A stretch of DNA of 32,039 nucleotides from Desulfococcus sp. 4484_241 (GCA_002085115.1 MZGQ01000038.1:1-32039), one strand, 5' to 3'. Shown: positions 1 to 10,563, numbered from the stretch's first letter. The notes: a model not told the origin generated them from the letters alone. Program-made: numbers and translations.

Positions 1-2372
<2,372 letters not shown>

Positions 2373-2388
2373 CCATACTCTGTGCCGC

Positions 2389-2407
2389 GGGCGTAATTCT
2401 CACGCCC
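2389..2407 (+). terminator. Possible weak terminator hairpin after the Fur-FeoA gene
   Basis: GGGCGT and ACGCCC form a perfect 6-bp stem with a 7-base loop, 17 bases past the stop. Only a poor T-tract follows, so it may be an attenuating or Rho-assisted end rather than a strong intrinsic terminator. Confidence 0.3.
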
Positions 2408-2673
2408 TTGGCCTCCTTCATAAACAATTTGGCAAAAATCGCCCACTTTGCAACGGCGATATTGTTATACGGCGCTGTTTTTGGTATTATCCCCGCTTAC
2501 TTTGCACAAGCAAGCGTCCATTCATCTTTCTGGATGGCACAAGAAAAACGTTTAGGATTGGCAAGATGAGAATTTTTTCGCAAGGACAGGGGAAGCAAGG
2601 GGGGGTGCTCCAGGCATACCTGTCATATGCTCACGCAAAACCCAGCGATTTGACATTCCAGATTATGAAAAAG

Positions 2674-2698
2674 TTGTCTGTGGGTGAAAAACAGACAA
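2674..2698 (+). promoter_or_regulatory. Inverted repeat upstream of feoAB (operator or 5'UTR hairpin)
   Basis: TTGTCTGT (2674-2681) and ACAGACAA (2691-2698) are perfect 8-bp inverted arms separated by 9 bases. The element ends 12 bases before the feoA ribosome-binding site. It is not Fur-box-like. It could be an operator for the adjacent regulator or a hairpin controlling feoA translation. Confidence 0.4.
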
Positions 2699-2723
2699 GG
2701 TGTAAAATACAAGGGGTCATGTG

Positions 2724-2969
2724 ATGTTGCTAAGCCAGTTGAAAGAAGGCGAAGATGCCATGATTTTGCGTGTTGGAGGACACGGTTCGTTTCGCAGGCG
2801 TATAATGGAAATGGGCATAGTGCCGGGCACAGAGGTCCATGTTGAAAAGTATGCTCCATTGAAGGACCCCCTTGAACTGCTTGTAAAGGGGTACCACGTG
2901 TCCCTCAGGGTCGAAGAGGCATCGCTCATAGCGGTTGAAAAAATGGCAGACAGGGGGCAGGCCCAATGA
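2724..2969 (+). CDS. feoA: Ferrous iron transport protein A
   Basis: Small cytosolic SH3-like protein that works with the FeoB ferrous-iron permease. The 81 residues carry the FeoA hallmark RRRIMEMGIVPGTEV followed by a PLKDPLELLVKGYHVSLR stretch, covering the whole domain and ending close to the family's usual length. ATG 2724 is preferred because AAGGGG at 2711-2716 lies 7 bases upstream; GTG 2721 directly before it would be too close. Its stop overlaps the feoB start as ATGA, so the two are translationally coupled. The window thus has two FeoA domains, this free one and the one fused to Fur. Confidence 0.95.
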   Translation: MLLSQLKEGEDAMILRVGGHGSFRRRIMEMGIVPGTEVHVEKYAPLKDPLELLVKGYHVSLRVEEASLIAVEKMADRGQAQ

Positions 2970-5152
2970 GCAAAAAACGCTTCACAATAGCTCTTGCCGG
3001 CAACCCCAACTCCGGGAAAACCACGATATTCAACAATCTTACAGGTTCGCACCAGAAAGTGGGGAACTGGCCGGGGGTCACGGTAGAAAAAAAAGAGGGC
3101 CTGATACAACGGCGGGGATATGAGATACTGGTGGTTGATCTGCCCGGGACATACAGTCTTACAGCCTTTTCCATTGAAGAGGTTGTTGCCAGAGATTTCA
3201 TACTGGAGGGGAAACCGGACGTTGTTATCAGTATCATAGACGCGTCAAACCTTGAACGCAGTTTCTACCTCGCCACACAAATCAGGGAACTTGACTGCAA
3301 GGTTATTTTCGCCTTGAACATGGCGGATCTTGCCCGTGCCAACGGCATAACCATAGATGCTGAAAAGCTTTCCAGGCTGCTGGATGTAAAGGTGGCCTTT
3401 ACCGTTGGCAATAAAAACGAGGGGGTTGAAGAACTCCTGGACATGGCAATAGATGTTGCCGAATCAGGCAAAGCCGCACACCCGGAAAGAAGGGTCAGGT
3501 ACAACAGAGAAATCGAAGATGAGATTTCACGAATCAAAGACGCCATAGAAAACTGCGGAAAGCCTTTTTACAACAGCCGGTGGCTGGCCATAAAGCTGCT
3601 GGAAAACGACAGGATCGTCAGGGACCGGATCACAGAAGCGATGGGGATAGAAAAGGGTTCGGAAATACTGGCCCTGGTTGATGAGCGGCGTGTGCACCTT
3701 TCAGACATATTCGACGATGATCCTGAAATTATAATGACTGACGAGCGTTACGGGTTCATAGCAGGGCTTGTAAAAGAGGTTGTGACCCTGGACCGTAAAT
3801 CACGCACTGACATATCCAGAAACATAGATATGGTGCTTACAAACAGATACCTCGGGTTCCCTGTGTTTCTGTTTTTCATATGGCTCATGTTCCAGGCCAC
3901 CTTCACCCTTGGCGCCTATCCAATGGAATGGATAGAAAAGGGATTTGGCATCATTGCGGCATGGGGGGGAGCTTGCCTTCCGGACGGGCTCCTGAAAAGC
4001 CTGATCATTGACGGCGCGCTTGCAGGCATAGGCAGCGTGGCAGTGTTTTTGCCAAATATCCTCATACTGTTTTTCTGCATAGCCCTTTTTGAAGACACCG
4101 GCTACATGGCGCGCACAGCGTTCCTGATGGACAGGATAATGCATATGATAGGGCTTCACGGTAAATCTTTTATACCCATGCTTATGGGTTTTGGCTGCAA
4201 CGTGCCTGCCATCATGGCCACAAGAACCCTTGAAAGCCGTAAGGACCGTATTCTTACCATAATGATAACCCCCTTTATGTCCTGTTCAGCGAGGCTGCCG
4301 GTATACCTGATACTTGCCGGAACATTTTTCCCGCGCCACGCCGGAACGGTCATATTCTTCCTTTACCTTATTGGCATATTGACGGCTGTTGTCACCGGAC
4401 GGCTTCTGCGTTCTACTGTACTAAAAGGGGATGACGCCCCCTTTGTCATGGAGCTTCCCCCATACAGGAAACCCATGCTAAAAAGTCTCCTCATACACAT
4501 GTGGGACAGGGCAAAGATGTTTATAAAAAAGATGGGCACCTACATATTTTTTGGCTCGATAATTGTGTGGGCTCTTTCCTCATTTCCAATGCACATAAGC
4601 TACTCGGTTGACTATGATGCAAAAATCCATGCGATCACAACAAAATTTTCGGAACTTTCCGCCTCTGCAACTGACAGGGAAAAGATAAAACAGCTTGAAG
4701 CAGAAAAAGAAACAGCCATATCAGAGCTCATGGCTGCCAAAAGAAAAGAAAAGGCAACAAAAACCTACATGGGGAAAATAGGCCAGACGATTTCTCCGCT
4801 GTTTGAGCCCCTTGGCATAGACTGGCGTGGAAGCGTTGCCCTCCTGGCCGGAGTGGTGGCAAAAGAGATAGTCGTAAGCACCATGGGCGTTTTATACTCC
4901 GGATATGCCAATGATGATGGCAGGGGGAACCTTGGGGCGGCACTCCGTTCATCCGGCATGACACCACTTGCGGCTCTCTCAATGATGGTGTTCGTTCTTC
5001 TTTACCTCCCCTGCATAGCGACCCTTACAACGATAAAGCAGGAAACATCTTCCTGGCGCTGGGCTGCCTTTAACCTGACCTACACCACCGTTGTAGCGTG
5101 GGTGGCATCATGGGCCGTATTTAATATGGGGAAAATGATCGGCATCGGTTGA
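2966..5152 (+). CDS. feoB: Ferrous iron transport protein B (GTPase-permease)
   Basis: Inner-membrane Fe(II) importer, 728 residues. The N-terminal G domain shows G1 GNPNSGKTT (residues 12-20), the switch/G3 motif DLPGTYSL and G4 NMAD, followed by the helical GDI-type region. The membrane part starts near residue 290 and contains the two Gate-like blocks with conserved cysteines, GFGCNVPAIMATRTL and MSCSARLPVYLI. A charged coiled loop of about 50 residues (KIKQLEAEKETAISEL area) lies between late membrane segments. Start ATG overlaps the feoA stop by 4 bases. No feoC follows; the next 250 bases are non-coding. Expression is probably controlled by iron through the Fur-FeoA protein just upstream, but that is inference from position. 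Confidence 0.97.
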   Translation: MSKKRFTIALAGNPNSGKTTIFNNLTGSHQKVGNWPGVTVEKKEGLIQRRGYEILVVDLPGTYSLTAFSIEEVVARDFILEGKPDVVISIIDASNLERSFYLATQIRELDCKVIFALNMADLARANGITIDAEKLSRLLDVKVAFTVGNKNEGVEELLDMAIDVAESGKAAHPERRVRYNREIEDEISRIKDAIENCGKPFYNSRWLAIKLLENDRIVRDRITEAMGIEKGSEILALVDERRVHLSDIFDDDPEIIMTDERYGFIAGLVKEVVTLDRKSRTDISRNIDMVLTNRYLGFPVFLFFIWLMFQATFTLGAYPMEWIEKGFGIIAAWGGACLPDGLLKSLIIDGALAGIGSVAVFLPNILILFFCIALFEDTGYMARTAFLMDRIMHMIGLHGKSFIPMLMGFGCNVPAIMATRTLESRKDRILTIMITPFMSCSARLPVYLILAGTFFPRHAGTVIFFLYLIGILTAVVTGRLLRSTVLKGDDAPFVMELPPYRKPMLKSLLIHMWDRAKMFIKKMGTYIFFGSIIVWALSSFPMHISYSVDYDAKIHAITTKFSELSASATDREKIKQLEAEKETAISELMAAKRKEKATKTYMGKIGQTISPLFEPLGIDWRGSVALLAGVVAKEIVVSTMGVLYSGYANDDGRGNLGAALRSSGMTPLAALSMMVFVLLYLPCIATLTTIKQETSSWRWAAFNLTYTTVVAWVASWAVFNMGKMIGIG

Positions 5153-5390
5153 TTTTACAAAAAATGAACGATAAACTAAACCGGATTGAAATTAATTGGC
5201 GACATAAGCAAAAATCCGGGCCAATTTAAGGAATATGCGGGAAATGGCTGTTCGCACAGTCTTGTTTGGGAACTATTCATCAAACTTACCCTTCCCGAAA
5301 CAGACTGATTTACGAAATCGATCAAACCGCCTGCGGGAGATATTGCGGGGCTTATAAAGCAGATACAGATAAGCGCCAGACAGGCAGAAA

Positions 5391-5404
5391 ATGTTTTAAA
5401 ACAT
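5391..5404. promoter_or_regulatory. 14-bp perfect palindrome overlapping a start codon
   Basis: ATGTTTTAAAACAT is self-complementary over 14 bases and its last two bases are the first two of the phosphatase start codon at 5403. There is no Shine-Dalgarno sequence here, so the palindrome may be a repressor site or just AT-rich leader. Confidence 0.25.
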
Positions 5405-6029
5405 GGGAAAAATTTTTGCCATAGGCGACATTCATGGCTGTTACAAGAAACTCCGGTCTTTGATGGATCGTATCCCGGTCGACTATAACAACGATACACT
5501 CGTGTTTTTGGGTGACTACATCGACAGGGGAGAACAATCTTACGAAGTCGTTGATTACCTTGCAGCATTGAAAAAAAGCCACCCTGAAATCGTTTTCCTG
5601 AAGGGTAACCACGAAGAGCTCTTCTTCAATTACCTGTCAGGAGAGGATGAGGTAAGTTTTCTGTTCAACGGCGGGGAACAGACTCTTAGGGGCTATATAA
5701 GCGAAAAGGGCGACATCTCCATTCCAAAAGAGCATCTTGATTTTTTCAACTCCCTGCAACTTTATTATGAGACCGATGATTATATCTTCGTACACGCCGG
5801 GTTAAAGGACGGTGTGCCGCTGGAAGAACAGAAACCGGAGGACCTTTTGTGGATCCGCAAATCTTTCATAGATTCCGATTACGATTTCGGGAAACTGGTC
5901 ATATTCGGCCACACTCCATACCCGGAAGTGGTTATAAAGGATAACAAGATAGGGATTGACACAGGTGCGGTGTACGGGTATAAGCTCACCTGCATTGAAC
6001 TGCCTGCGAGAAAATTTTATGAAGCCTGA
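5403..6029 (+). CDS. PP2A-like serine/threonine phosphatase (metallophosphoesterase)
   Basis: Binuclear metal phosphatase of the bacterial PrpA/PrpB (diadenosine tetraphosphatase/PP1-PP2A-like) group, 208 residues, the usual size. Metal ligands are visible in order: GDIHG near residue 8, GDYIDRG near 38, GNHE near 69, then VHAG and FGHTP in the C-terminal half. It is cytosolic, with no signal peptide. Likely roles are protein phosphoserine/threonine removal or Ap4A cleavage; the sequence alone does not decide. No good ribosome-binding site is seen upstream; ATG 5403 is chosen because the catalytic fold begins immediately. The SH3 protein gene starts 22 bases after the stop, so the two may be co-transcribed. 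Confidence 0.92.
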   Translation: MGKIFAIGDIHGCYKKLRSLMDRIPVDYNNDTLVFLGDYIDRGEQSYEVVDYLAALKKSHPEIVFLKGNHEELFFNYLSGEDEVSFLFNGGEQTLRGYISEKGDISIPKEHLDFFNSLQLYYETDDYIFVHAGLKDGVPLEEQKPEDLLWIRKSFIDSDYDFGKLVIFGHTPYPEVVIKDNKIGIDTGAVYGYKLTCIELPARKFYEA

Positions 6030-6051
6030 CTTAAAAAATAAAATGTGCGCT

Positions 6052-6495
6052 ATGAACAAACGACTGCTTTTAAGTATTTGTCTCTCTGTTGCGATGACAT
6101 TGGGCGCATCGCTTCTATTTGCCGAAGAACGCCTGTCGGTCTCCGCGACAATAGCCAACATCAGAAAGGGGCCCGGCACGAACTATGAAAAAATATGGCA
6201 GGCGGAAAAATATTACCCGGTCATTGTTGTTGAAAGAGACGGCCAATGGGTAAAGTTCAAAGACTATGAGGGTGACCAGGGGTGGATCCACGAATCTCTG
6301 CTTTCCCCTGTCAAGACCGTTATTGTCAAAAAGGCCAGAGTAAACATACGATCAGGTCCCGGGACCAATAATCCCGTCATATTTCAAGCGGAAAAAGGGG
6401 TCCCGTTCAAGGTTATTGAGACAAAGGGCGATTGGATCCACGTGGCCCATGCCGATGGGGATACAGGCTGGATATTCAAATCACTTGTCTGGTAA
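6052..6495 (+). CDS. Exported protein with two bacterial SH3 domains
   Basis: 147 residues. A signal peptide is clear: MNKR, a hydrophobic core, and a likely cleavage after SLLFA, releasing a mature protein starting EERLSVS. Two tandem SH3b repeats follow. Each has the motif NIRKGPGTNYEKI or NIRSGPGTNNPVI, then a W-V-K-F/W-I-H-V strand and a GxxGWI ending (DQGWIHESL, DTGWIFKSL). Such domains usually bind peptidoglycan peptides or other envelope ligands in the periplasm. In-frame ATGs at 6019 and 6043 are alternatives, but 6052 gives the best signal peptide. The protein ends one residue after the second repeat, so it is a pure binding module with no enzyme domain. Confidence 0.88.
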   Translation: MNKRLLLSICLSVAMTLGASLLFAEERLSVSATIANIRKGPGTNYEKIWQAEKYYPVIVVERDGQWVKFKDYEGDQGWIHESLLSPVKTVIVKKARVNIRSGPGTNNPVIFQAEKGVPFKVIETKGDWIHVAHADGDTGWIFKSLVW

Positions 6496-6532
6496 ACTTT
6501 TCCCCGCTATTTTATCCATATTTTTGGCCGAA

Positions 6533-6632
6533 ATATTTTCACAAAATATCCGTGTTACCGGCTGTCCGGGAAAGGACGATACAGGCAGTAAAATTCAACT
6601 GCCGGCTGCCAGGCCTAAAAGCGGTACACCGC
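6533..6632 (+). promoter_or_regulatory. Stack of inverted repeats upstream of the panC promoter
   Basis: Three small perfect inverted repeats occur in 100 bases: ATATTTT-CAC-AAAATAT (6533-6549), GGCAGT-N8-ACTGCC (6584-6603) and GCGGT-AC-ACCGC (6621-6632). The last sits 3 bases upstream of the -35 box of panC and is well placed for an activator or repressor. The first could also serve as a weak end for the SH3 gene. Confidence 0.35.
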
Positions 6633-6635
6633 ATT

Positions 6636-6664
6636 TTGACATCCACATGCTGCCGGCCTATAAT
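6636..6664 (+). promoter_or_regulatory. Consensus sigma-70 promoter for panC
   Basis: TTGACA at 6636-6641 and TATAAT at 6659-6664 are both perfect and are separated by exactly 17 bases. Transcription would start near 6671, leaving a leader of about 47 bases before the panC ATG at 6718. Confidence 0.75.
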
Positions 6665-6717
6665 CGTCAAAACGACCATTAGAAACAGATCTTTTGATGA
6701 AAACCAAAAGGCTTGCC

Positions 6718-7569
6718 ATGGAAATCATAAAAACGGCCAAGGATATGCAGGCCCATGCAGAAAAAACAAGAATGCAGGGCAAAACCATTGTATTTGTACC
6801 AACCATGGGGTTTTTGCACGAAGGGCACCTCTCCCTGCTGCGGGAAGGATCGCGACATGGCGATCACCTTGTTCTAAGCATATTCGTAAACCCAACCCAG
6901 TTCGCAGCGGGTGAAGACTTTGAATCCTATCCAAGGGATTTTGAAAAAGATGCGGCTGCCGCACAAAAAGAGGGAGTTGACGTTATCTTTGCGCCTGAAA
7001 AGGCCAACCTGTATGATGATGATTTTGAAACCTACGTGTCTCTTGAAAAGCTTCCCAATCATCTTTGCGGCCTCTCACGGCCGACCCATTTCAGGGGGGT
7101 GGCTACCATTGTCACAAAACTGTTCAACATAGTAAAGCCACATGCAGCCGTTTTCGGAGAAAAGGACTACCAGCAGCTTGCAATAATACGGCGCATGACC
7201 CGGGACTTGAACTTCGATATCCGTATCATAGGCGTTCCCATAGTAAGAGAACCGGACGGCCTTGCCATGAGTTCAAGAAACACATACCTGGCCCCTGAAC
7301 AGAGACAGGCGGCTCTCTCTCTCTACAGGTCGCTGTCGGAGGCACAAAACATGGTGAAGACCGGAGAGACCAGGGCCACACGTCTCATAGAGGAGGCGCG
7401 TCGCACAATATCGGCCTTCCCTGAAAACTCGATCGACTACGTAACAGTATGCGATCCGGACACACTGGAGGATGTGGCCCTGATCGACAGGCCAGTGCTC
7501 ATGGCCCTTGCAGTCCGTGTCGGCAAATGCCGCCTGATCGACAACATGGTTCTTCACCCGGCCGGTTAG
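6718..7569 (+). CDS. panC: Pantothenate synthetase
   Basis: Condenses pantoate and beta-alanine using ATP, the last step of vitamin B5 synthesis; cytosolic. From ATG 6718 the protein has 283 residues, the family norm. Seen: the HIGH-type nucleotidyltransferase motif MGFLHEGHLSLL near residue 30, FVNPTQF near 60, FGEKDYQQL near 150 and the KMSKS-like MSSRN near 185. ATG 6718 has AAAAGG 6 bases upstream; an in-frame ATG at 6694 would add 8 residues not typical of the family. No panB or panD lies beside it. Its stop codon overlaps the stop of the opposite-strand FecR gene (shared TTAG), leaving no room for a terminator between them. Confidence 0.97.
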   Translation: MEIIKTAKDMQAHAEKTRMQGKTIVFVPTMGFLHEGHLSLLREGSRHGDHLVLSIFVNPTQFAAGEDFESYPRDFEKDAAAAQKEGVDVIFAPEKANLYDDDFETYVSLEKLPNHLCGLSRPTHFRGVATIVTKLFNIVKPHAAVFGEKDYQQLAIIRRMTRDLNFDIRIIGVPIVREPDGLAMSSRNTYLAPEQRQAALSLYRSLSEAQNMVKTGETRATRLIEEARRTISAFPENSIDYVTVCDPDTLEDVALIDRPVLMALAVRVGKCRLIDNMVLHPAG

Positions 7570-8441
7570 AGAACCGTGGATTGGCCTCCTTTTTCAGGCT
7601 GGCCGGGAGCCGGCACGCCTCCGTCGCCCTGAGGGGTGCCAACATCAGGAATGGAGCGGCCAAGCGCTTTATCCCTGGCACGGTTCCACTCCACCCAGTT
7701 GTTTAAATCCTCCAGGAATGAAAAGCTGAAAGGCTTTGTGGCCGTACCATCCGGACGTATCATAATCTGCTGCATCGCCTTTAATGTGTAAACCCACTCC
7801 TCCATTGAAACCGGGTGTGGACCCTGGACAGGCGTCGGGCCGGCAACAGGATGCGGCTGTGACACCCTTCCCGGGACCAAGGGGCCGTTCCGGTCATGGC
7901 TCGTGGCCACAGCGTGTCCCTTAACCTCCACGGCTCCGTCATAAACCTTTATCAGGGCGGACTCGTCACTGTTAACGTTGACCCGGAAAACAGTTCCCCG
8001 AACCCCGGCGGTTGTAGTCTTTATAGATACATCAAAACGGCTCTTGCCGGAAAACAGCCTGGACACGGTAGCCCATATCTTCCCCATAACCATGTCCACG
8101 CTTATATTCCTTGTCCTGTTTTTACTGTCCACCGAAAGCTCTTTAAGCTCGAACACACTTGCCGCATCAAACCTGAGGAAACTGCCATCCGGAAGTTTTA
8201 TCTCCAGCCTCGACCTGTCACCGACCTTGATCATTGCGCCTGCGGAAAGGCTTTGGCCCACGGCCAGTTTACGGACCGTATGCATATTTCTGCCTACAAG
8301 AGACGCCTCGCCGTCAAGGGCGGTTACCACGGCCATGCCTTTACCAATGGCCACTTGAGCAGGATCGGCGGCCCACGCCCCCGTCCCTGCCAGGCACAGG
8401 CACACAAACACTATCGCACAAACTTTCCACGCATGTTTCAT
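7566..8441 (-). CDS. Exported FecR-domain protein
   Basis: 291 residues from ATG 8441, which has a G-rich ribosome-binding stretch upstream; a further upstream start would only add basic residues before the signal peptide. Signal peptide: MKHAWK, then a hydrophobic core ending GAWA. The FecR domain (about residues 55-180) shows LPDGSFLRFDAASVFEL and the ending TAGVRGTVFRV...KVYDGAVEVKG, the standard pattern. A Pro/His-rich linker follows, then a short tail with EEWVYTLKAMQQ. Unlike TonB-coupled FecR regulators it has no sigma-factor partner nearby. In this setting it is probably a periplasmic or surface protein with an unknown ligand. It is the last gene of the minus-strand envelope cluster, 48 bases after the TPR-SLH lipoprotein. 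Confidence 0.88.
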   Translation of the reverse strand: MKHAWKVCAIVFVCLCLAGTGAWAADPAQVAIGKGMAVVTALDGEASLVGRNMHTVRKLAVGQSLSAGAMIKVGDRSRLEIKLPDGSFLRFDAASVFELKELSVDSKNRTRNISVDMVMGKIWATVSRLFSGKSRFDVSIKTTTAGVRGTVFRVNVNSDESALIKVYDGAVEVKGHAVATSHDRNGPLVPGRVSQPHPVAGPTPVQGPHPVSMEEWVYTLKAMQQIMIRPDGTATKPFSFSFLEDLNNWVEWNRARDKALGRSIPDVGTPQGDGGVPAPGQPEKGGQSTVL

Positions 8442-8489
8442 AGGTGCTTTCCCCCCACGCGGTCTCACACATACATAAAAATTCGCCTG

Positions 8490-9656
8490 TCAGTTTTTCC
8501 CAAGCTGTATCTTAAGCTGTCTTATGGCAAGCAGGGCGTCAGCGCCTGACACCGGAGCCAGGGGGCGGAACTCCCCGGTCGATGAATCTGCCGTTTCCAT
8601 TATGTTGCGTGTCACACACACCATAACAGCGTTAAAGTACGGAAGATCGTTGCGCAGGTCGGGAAAAGGCGACCTGGAGCCTATGAATTTTGTTGCCAAA
8701 GAATCATCGCCTGTAATCTTTATAAGTATATCCTCAACCATCATCGCAAACTCTGCGCGTGTGATCACCTTGTCGGGTTCAAACCTGTGATCCGGGCCTG
8801 GTTGCAGCCCTTTTACCTGAAGGTTTATCACAGCCTCGATGTCCTGCTTTAAGACATGGTTGCCTATATCGGTCACCACCGGCGCACTGACATACTCTCC
8901 TGTTTTGAAGCTGCTGCCCGGCGCCTTGAAAGAGGTGTCAAACACCTTGGGATTCTTTCTGGCAAACAGCTCGTCTATCTTAAGCTCCTCTATAAAAAGC
9001 GCTGCCGCATCAGCCCTCGTTATTGAAGGAAGAAGAGCAATCTTCTTTCCCATGGCCGTACCGGGCATGGCTCGCTGTATGCGCTGAACAATGGCGTACT
9101 CTCTGTCCGCCTTCCCGATAAACCCCTTGTCCATGTCAAGAACACGGCGAAACATCGTTGCGGCGTCCATGAAGCGGTAGGCGTTTTTGTAAGCTATCCC
9201 CATGTAAAAATAGGGGGCTGCCTCATCGGGGGCAAGCTCTTTTGCCTTGGCAAAATGCTGCTCGGCTTTTTTCAGCCATTGATCATCAGCCGATTTCCCG
9301 GCCATGGTTAAAATCCGGATATATCCCACATGGACGTCAGCCATCTCGGCATCTGCCTCGGCAAATTTCTTGGCCCGGTCCATGTTCTCAAATGCCCTGT
9401 CAAAATCCCCCCTTTTGCCGTAAACAAGGCCAAGGCCCACATAAGCCGGCGAATATCTCGGGTCCAGCTGGGCAGCCCTTGTAAAGGCTGCAAATGCGTC
9501 ATCCAGCCTGCCCGATTCCAAAAACTTGTTGCCGTTTGCAACATGGTGCGCAGGTGTATCCATTACCGCCTGAGGGGCAACGGCCTTGGGGCCGCAGGCC
9601 CACAAAAACAGCAGACATATAACCGTTACTGCATTTATTATTTTTTTTGCTGCCAT
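8490..9656 (-). CDS. TPR lipoprotein with SLH-like C-terminal region
   Basis: 388 residues. A lipoprotein signal ends in LFLWAC with the lipid-anchored cysteine at residue 21. Residues 35-190 form TPR repeats (NKFLESGRLDDAFAAFTRAAQLDP, then YSPAYVGLGLVYGKRGDFDRAFENMDRA, and later AEQHFAKAKELAPDEAAPYFYMG). Residues 210-385 resemble S-layer-homology units: ITRADAAALFIEEL, then VITRAEFAMMVEDIL, FPDLRNDLPYFNAVMVC and a FRPLAPVSGADALLAI ending. Such regions often bind cell-wall or surface polymers. It is probably anchored in the outer membrane facing the periplasm or surface. It lies 37 bases downstream of the LPP20 gene, in the same transcription direction. Confidence 0.85.
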   Translation of the reverse strand: MAAKKIINAVTVICLLFLWACGPKAVAPQAVMDTPAHHVANGNKFLESGRLDDAFAAFTRAAQLDPRYSPAYVGLGLVYGKRGDFDRAFENMDRAKKFAEADAEMADVHVGYIRILTMAGKSADDQWLKKAEQHFAKAKELAPDEAAPYFYMGIAYKNAYRFMDAATMFRRVLDMDKGFIGKADREYAIVQRIQRAMPGTAMGKKIALLPSITRADAAALFIEELKIDELFARKNPKVFDTSFKAPGSSFKTGEYVSAPVVTDIGNHVLKQDIEAVINLQVKGLQPGPDHRFEPDKVITRAEFAMMVEDILIKITGDDSLATKFIGSRSPFPDLRNDLPYFNAVMVCVTRNIMETADSSTGEFRPLAPVSGADALLAIRQLKIQLGKN

Positions 9657-9693
9657 CTTTTCCTCCTATCCTGTTGAGATTGAATCCAACCGG

Positions 9694-10563
9694 TCAATCA
9701 ACAACGATCATAACCCTGCATTTTTCCAAAAATGAAAGGTTGCCCGAAGCGTTTCTAATCTTGTCGGCATCGGCATTGCTTATAACGATATCGCACCGCC
9801 CAGGTCCTTCTGTGCGTAGGCCCTTAACCACCAAAGGATTGTCCGCAACCCTCTCGTTTGCCACCGCAGCCTCGATCCGTTTGGAATATCCGCTCATACC
9901 CTGCTGGATCGCATACTCCCGGCTGACATGTGCGGACCCGTATACCTCCTTGCCATCTTCGTCCAGGATCCTTGGTGCCATGGCCGGCTTTGCGTCAAGC
10001 CCCCTGGCGTCAACAACAAGGCCCGTATAAACGGCAGGGGCCGCCACCGGTGCCTCACCTTCTCCGGGAACAGGCTGTTGGGGTATGGCGGCAGGCGGCT
10101 GTTCCGGCACCCCTATGGCAGGCGGAAGAATTACCCTGGCAAAATCACCGTTTATGCTCATCTGCAGGGTGACCTCAACGGTTCCGTCAGACATATATTC
10201 TGTTTTTACTGTCTTTGCTCCCTTTACCAGACCGTCGACACGGGTCATTATCACGTCATTTTCAGTTACATAGTTTTTCACCAGCGTAGTGCTGCTCACC
10301 CTCACTCCCTGAACGAGTTCAAGCAGATTCCGGTAAGCGTCCAGCTGGGCAGCCCTGATCGCCATCGGCCTTGCCTGAGGTTTGCCGTAAAGGGCCTGAG
10401 GCGGAGCCCCGATTCCCTTTGCCTGAATTATTCCATTAGACCAGTCGATAGACCCGTTTGGCATAGACTGAACCAAAGCGTCACCCCACTGGCAGTATCC
10501 AAAAACAGGCGCAAGCAAAAGCAAAAGCGTCATTATGCCGCCGATATAAACTCTTTTTTTCAT
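9694..10563 (-). CDS. LPP20-family exported protein
   Basis: 289 residues from ATG 10563, chosen because a full AAGGAGG box lies 5 bases upstream. Signal peptide MKKR followed by a long Leu-rich core, cleaved after GYC or nearby; a cysteine is present but the lipobox is weak. Residues 65-150 match the LPP20/FlgT N-terminal domain: a string of AIRAAQLDAYRNLLELVQGV, then VDGLVKGAKTV and GTVEVTLQM. A Pro-rich hinge (about 155-175) leads to a C-terminal domain with TGLVVDARGLDAKPAMAPRI and EDGKEVYG. This C-terminal domain is, as far as I know, common in deltaproteobacterial members of the family. Function is unknown; family members are envelope proteins, some of them linked to the flagellar outer-membrane ring. 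Confidence 0.85.
   Translation of the reverse strand: MKKRVYIGGIMTLLLLLAPVFGYCQWGDALVQSMPNGSIDWSNGIIQAKGIGAPPQALYGKPQARPMAIRAAQLDAYRNLLELVQGVRVSSTTLVKNYVTENDVIMTRVDGLVKGAKTVKTEYMSDGTVEVTLQMSINGDFARVILPPAIGVPEQPPAAIPQQPVPGEGEAPVAAPAVYTGLVVDARGLDAKPAMAPRILDEDGKEVYGSAHVSREYAIQQGMSGYSKRIEAAVANERVADNPLVVKGLRTEGPGRCDIVISNADADKIRNASGNLSFLEKCRVMIVVD

Larger units (their letters stand above)
2373..2723 (+). other. Non-coding gap between the Fur-FeoA gene and feoA
   Basis: About 350 bases without a convincing gene. It holds a small GC hairpin just after the Fur-FeoA stop (2389-2407), a G-rich tract near 2597, a TTGACA hexamer at 2650 without a good partner, and a perfect 8-bp inverted repeat (2674-2698) just before feoA. 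I saw no clear match to a classical Fur box (GATAATGATAATCATTATC type), but a divergent site could be missed by eye. Confidence 0.6.

Noticed and set aside
2600-2720. Search for a classical Fur box and a sigma-70 promoter before feoA
   Set aside because: TTGACA at 2650 has no -10 at 16-18 bases, and TAAAAT at 2703 has no -35; no GATAAT-type repeats seen.
5300-5410. Coding-like stretch KPPAGDIAGLIKQIQISARQAENVLK in the gap before the phosphatase
   Set aside because: It is preceded in frame by a TGA and has no start codon; it may be a gene remnant, but I could not tie it to any family.
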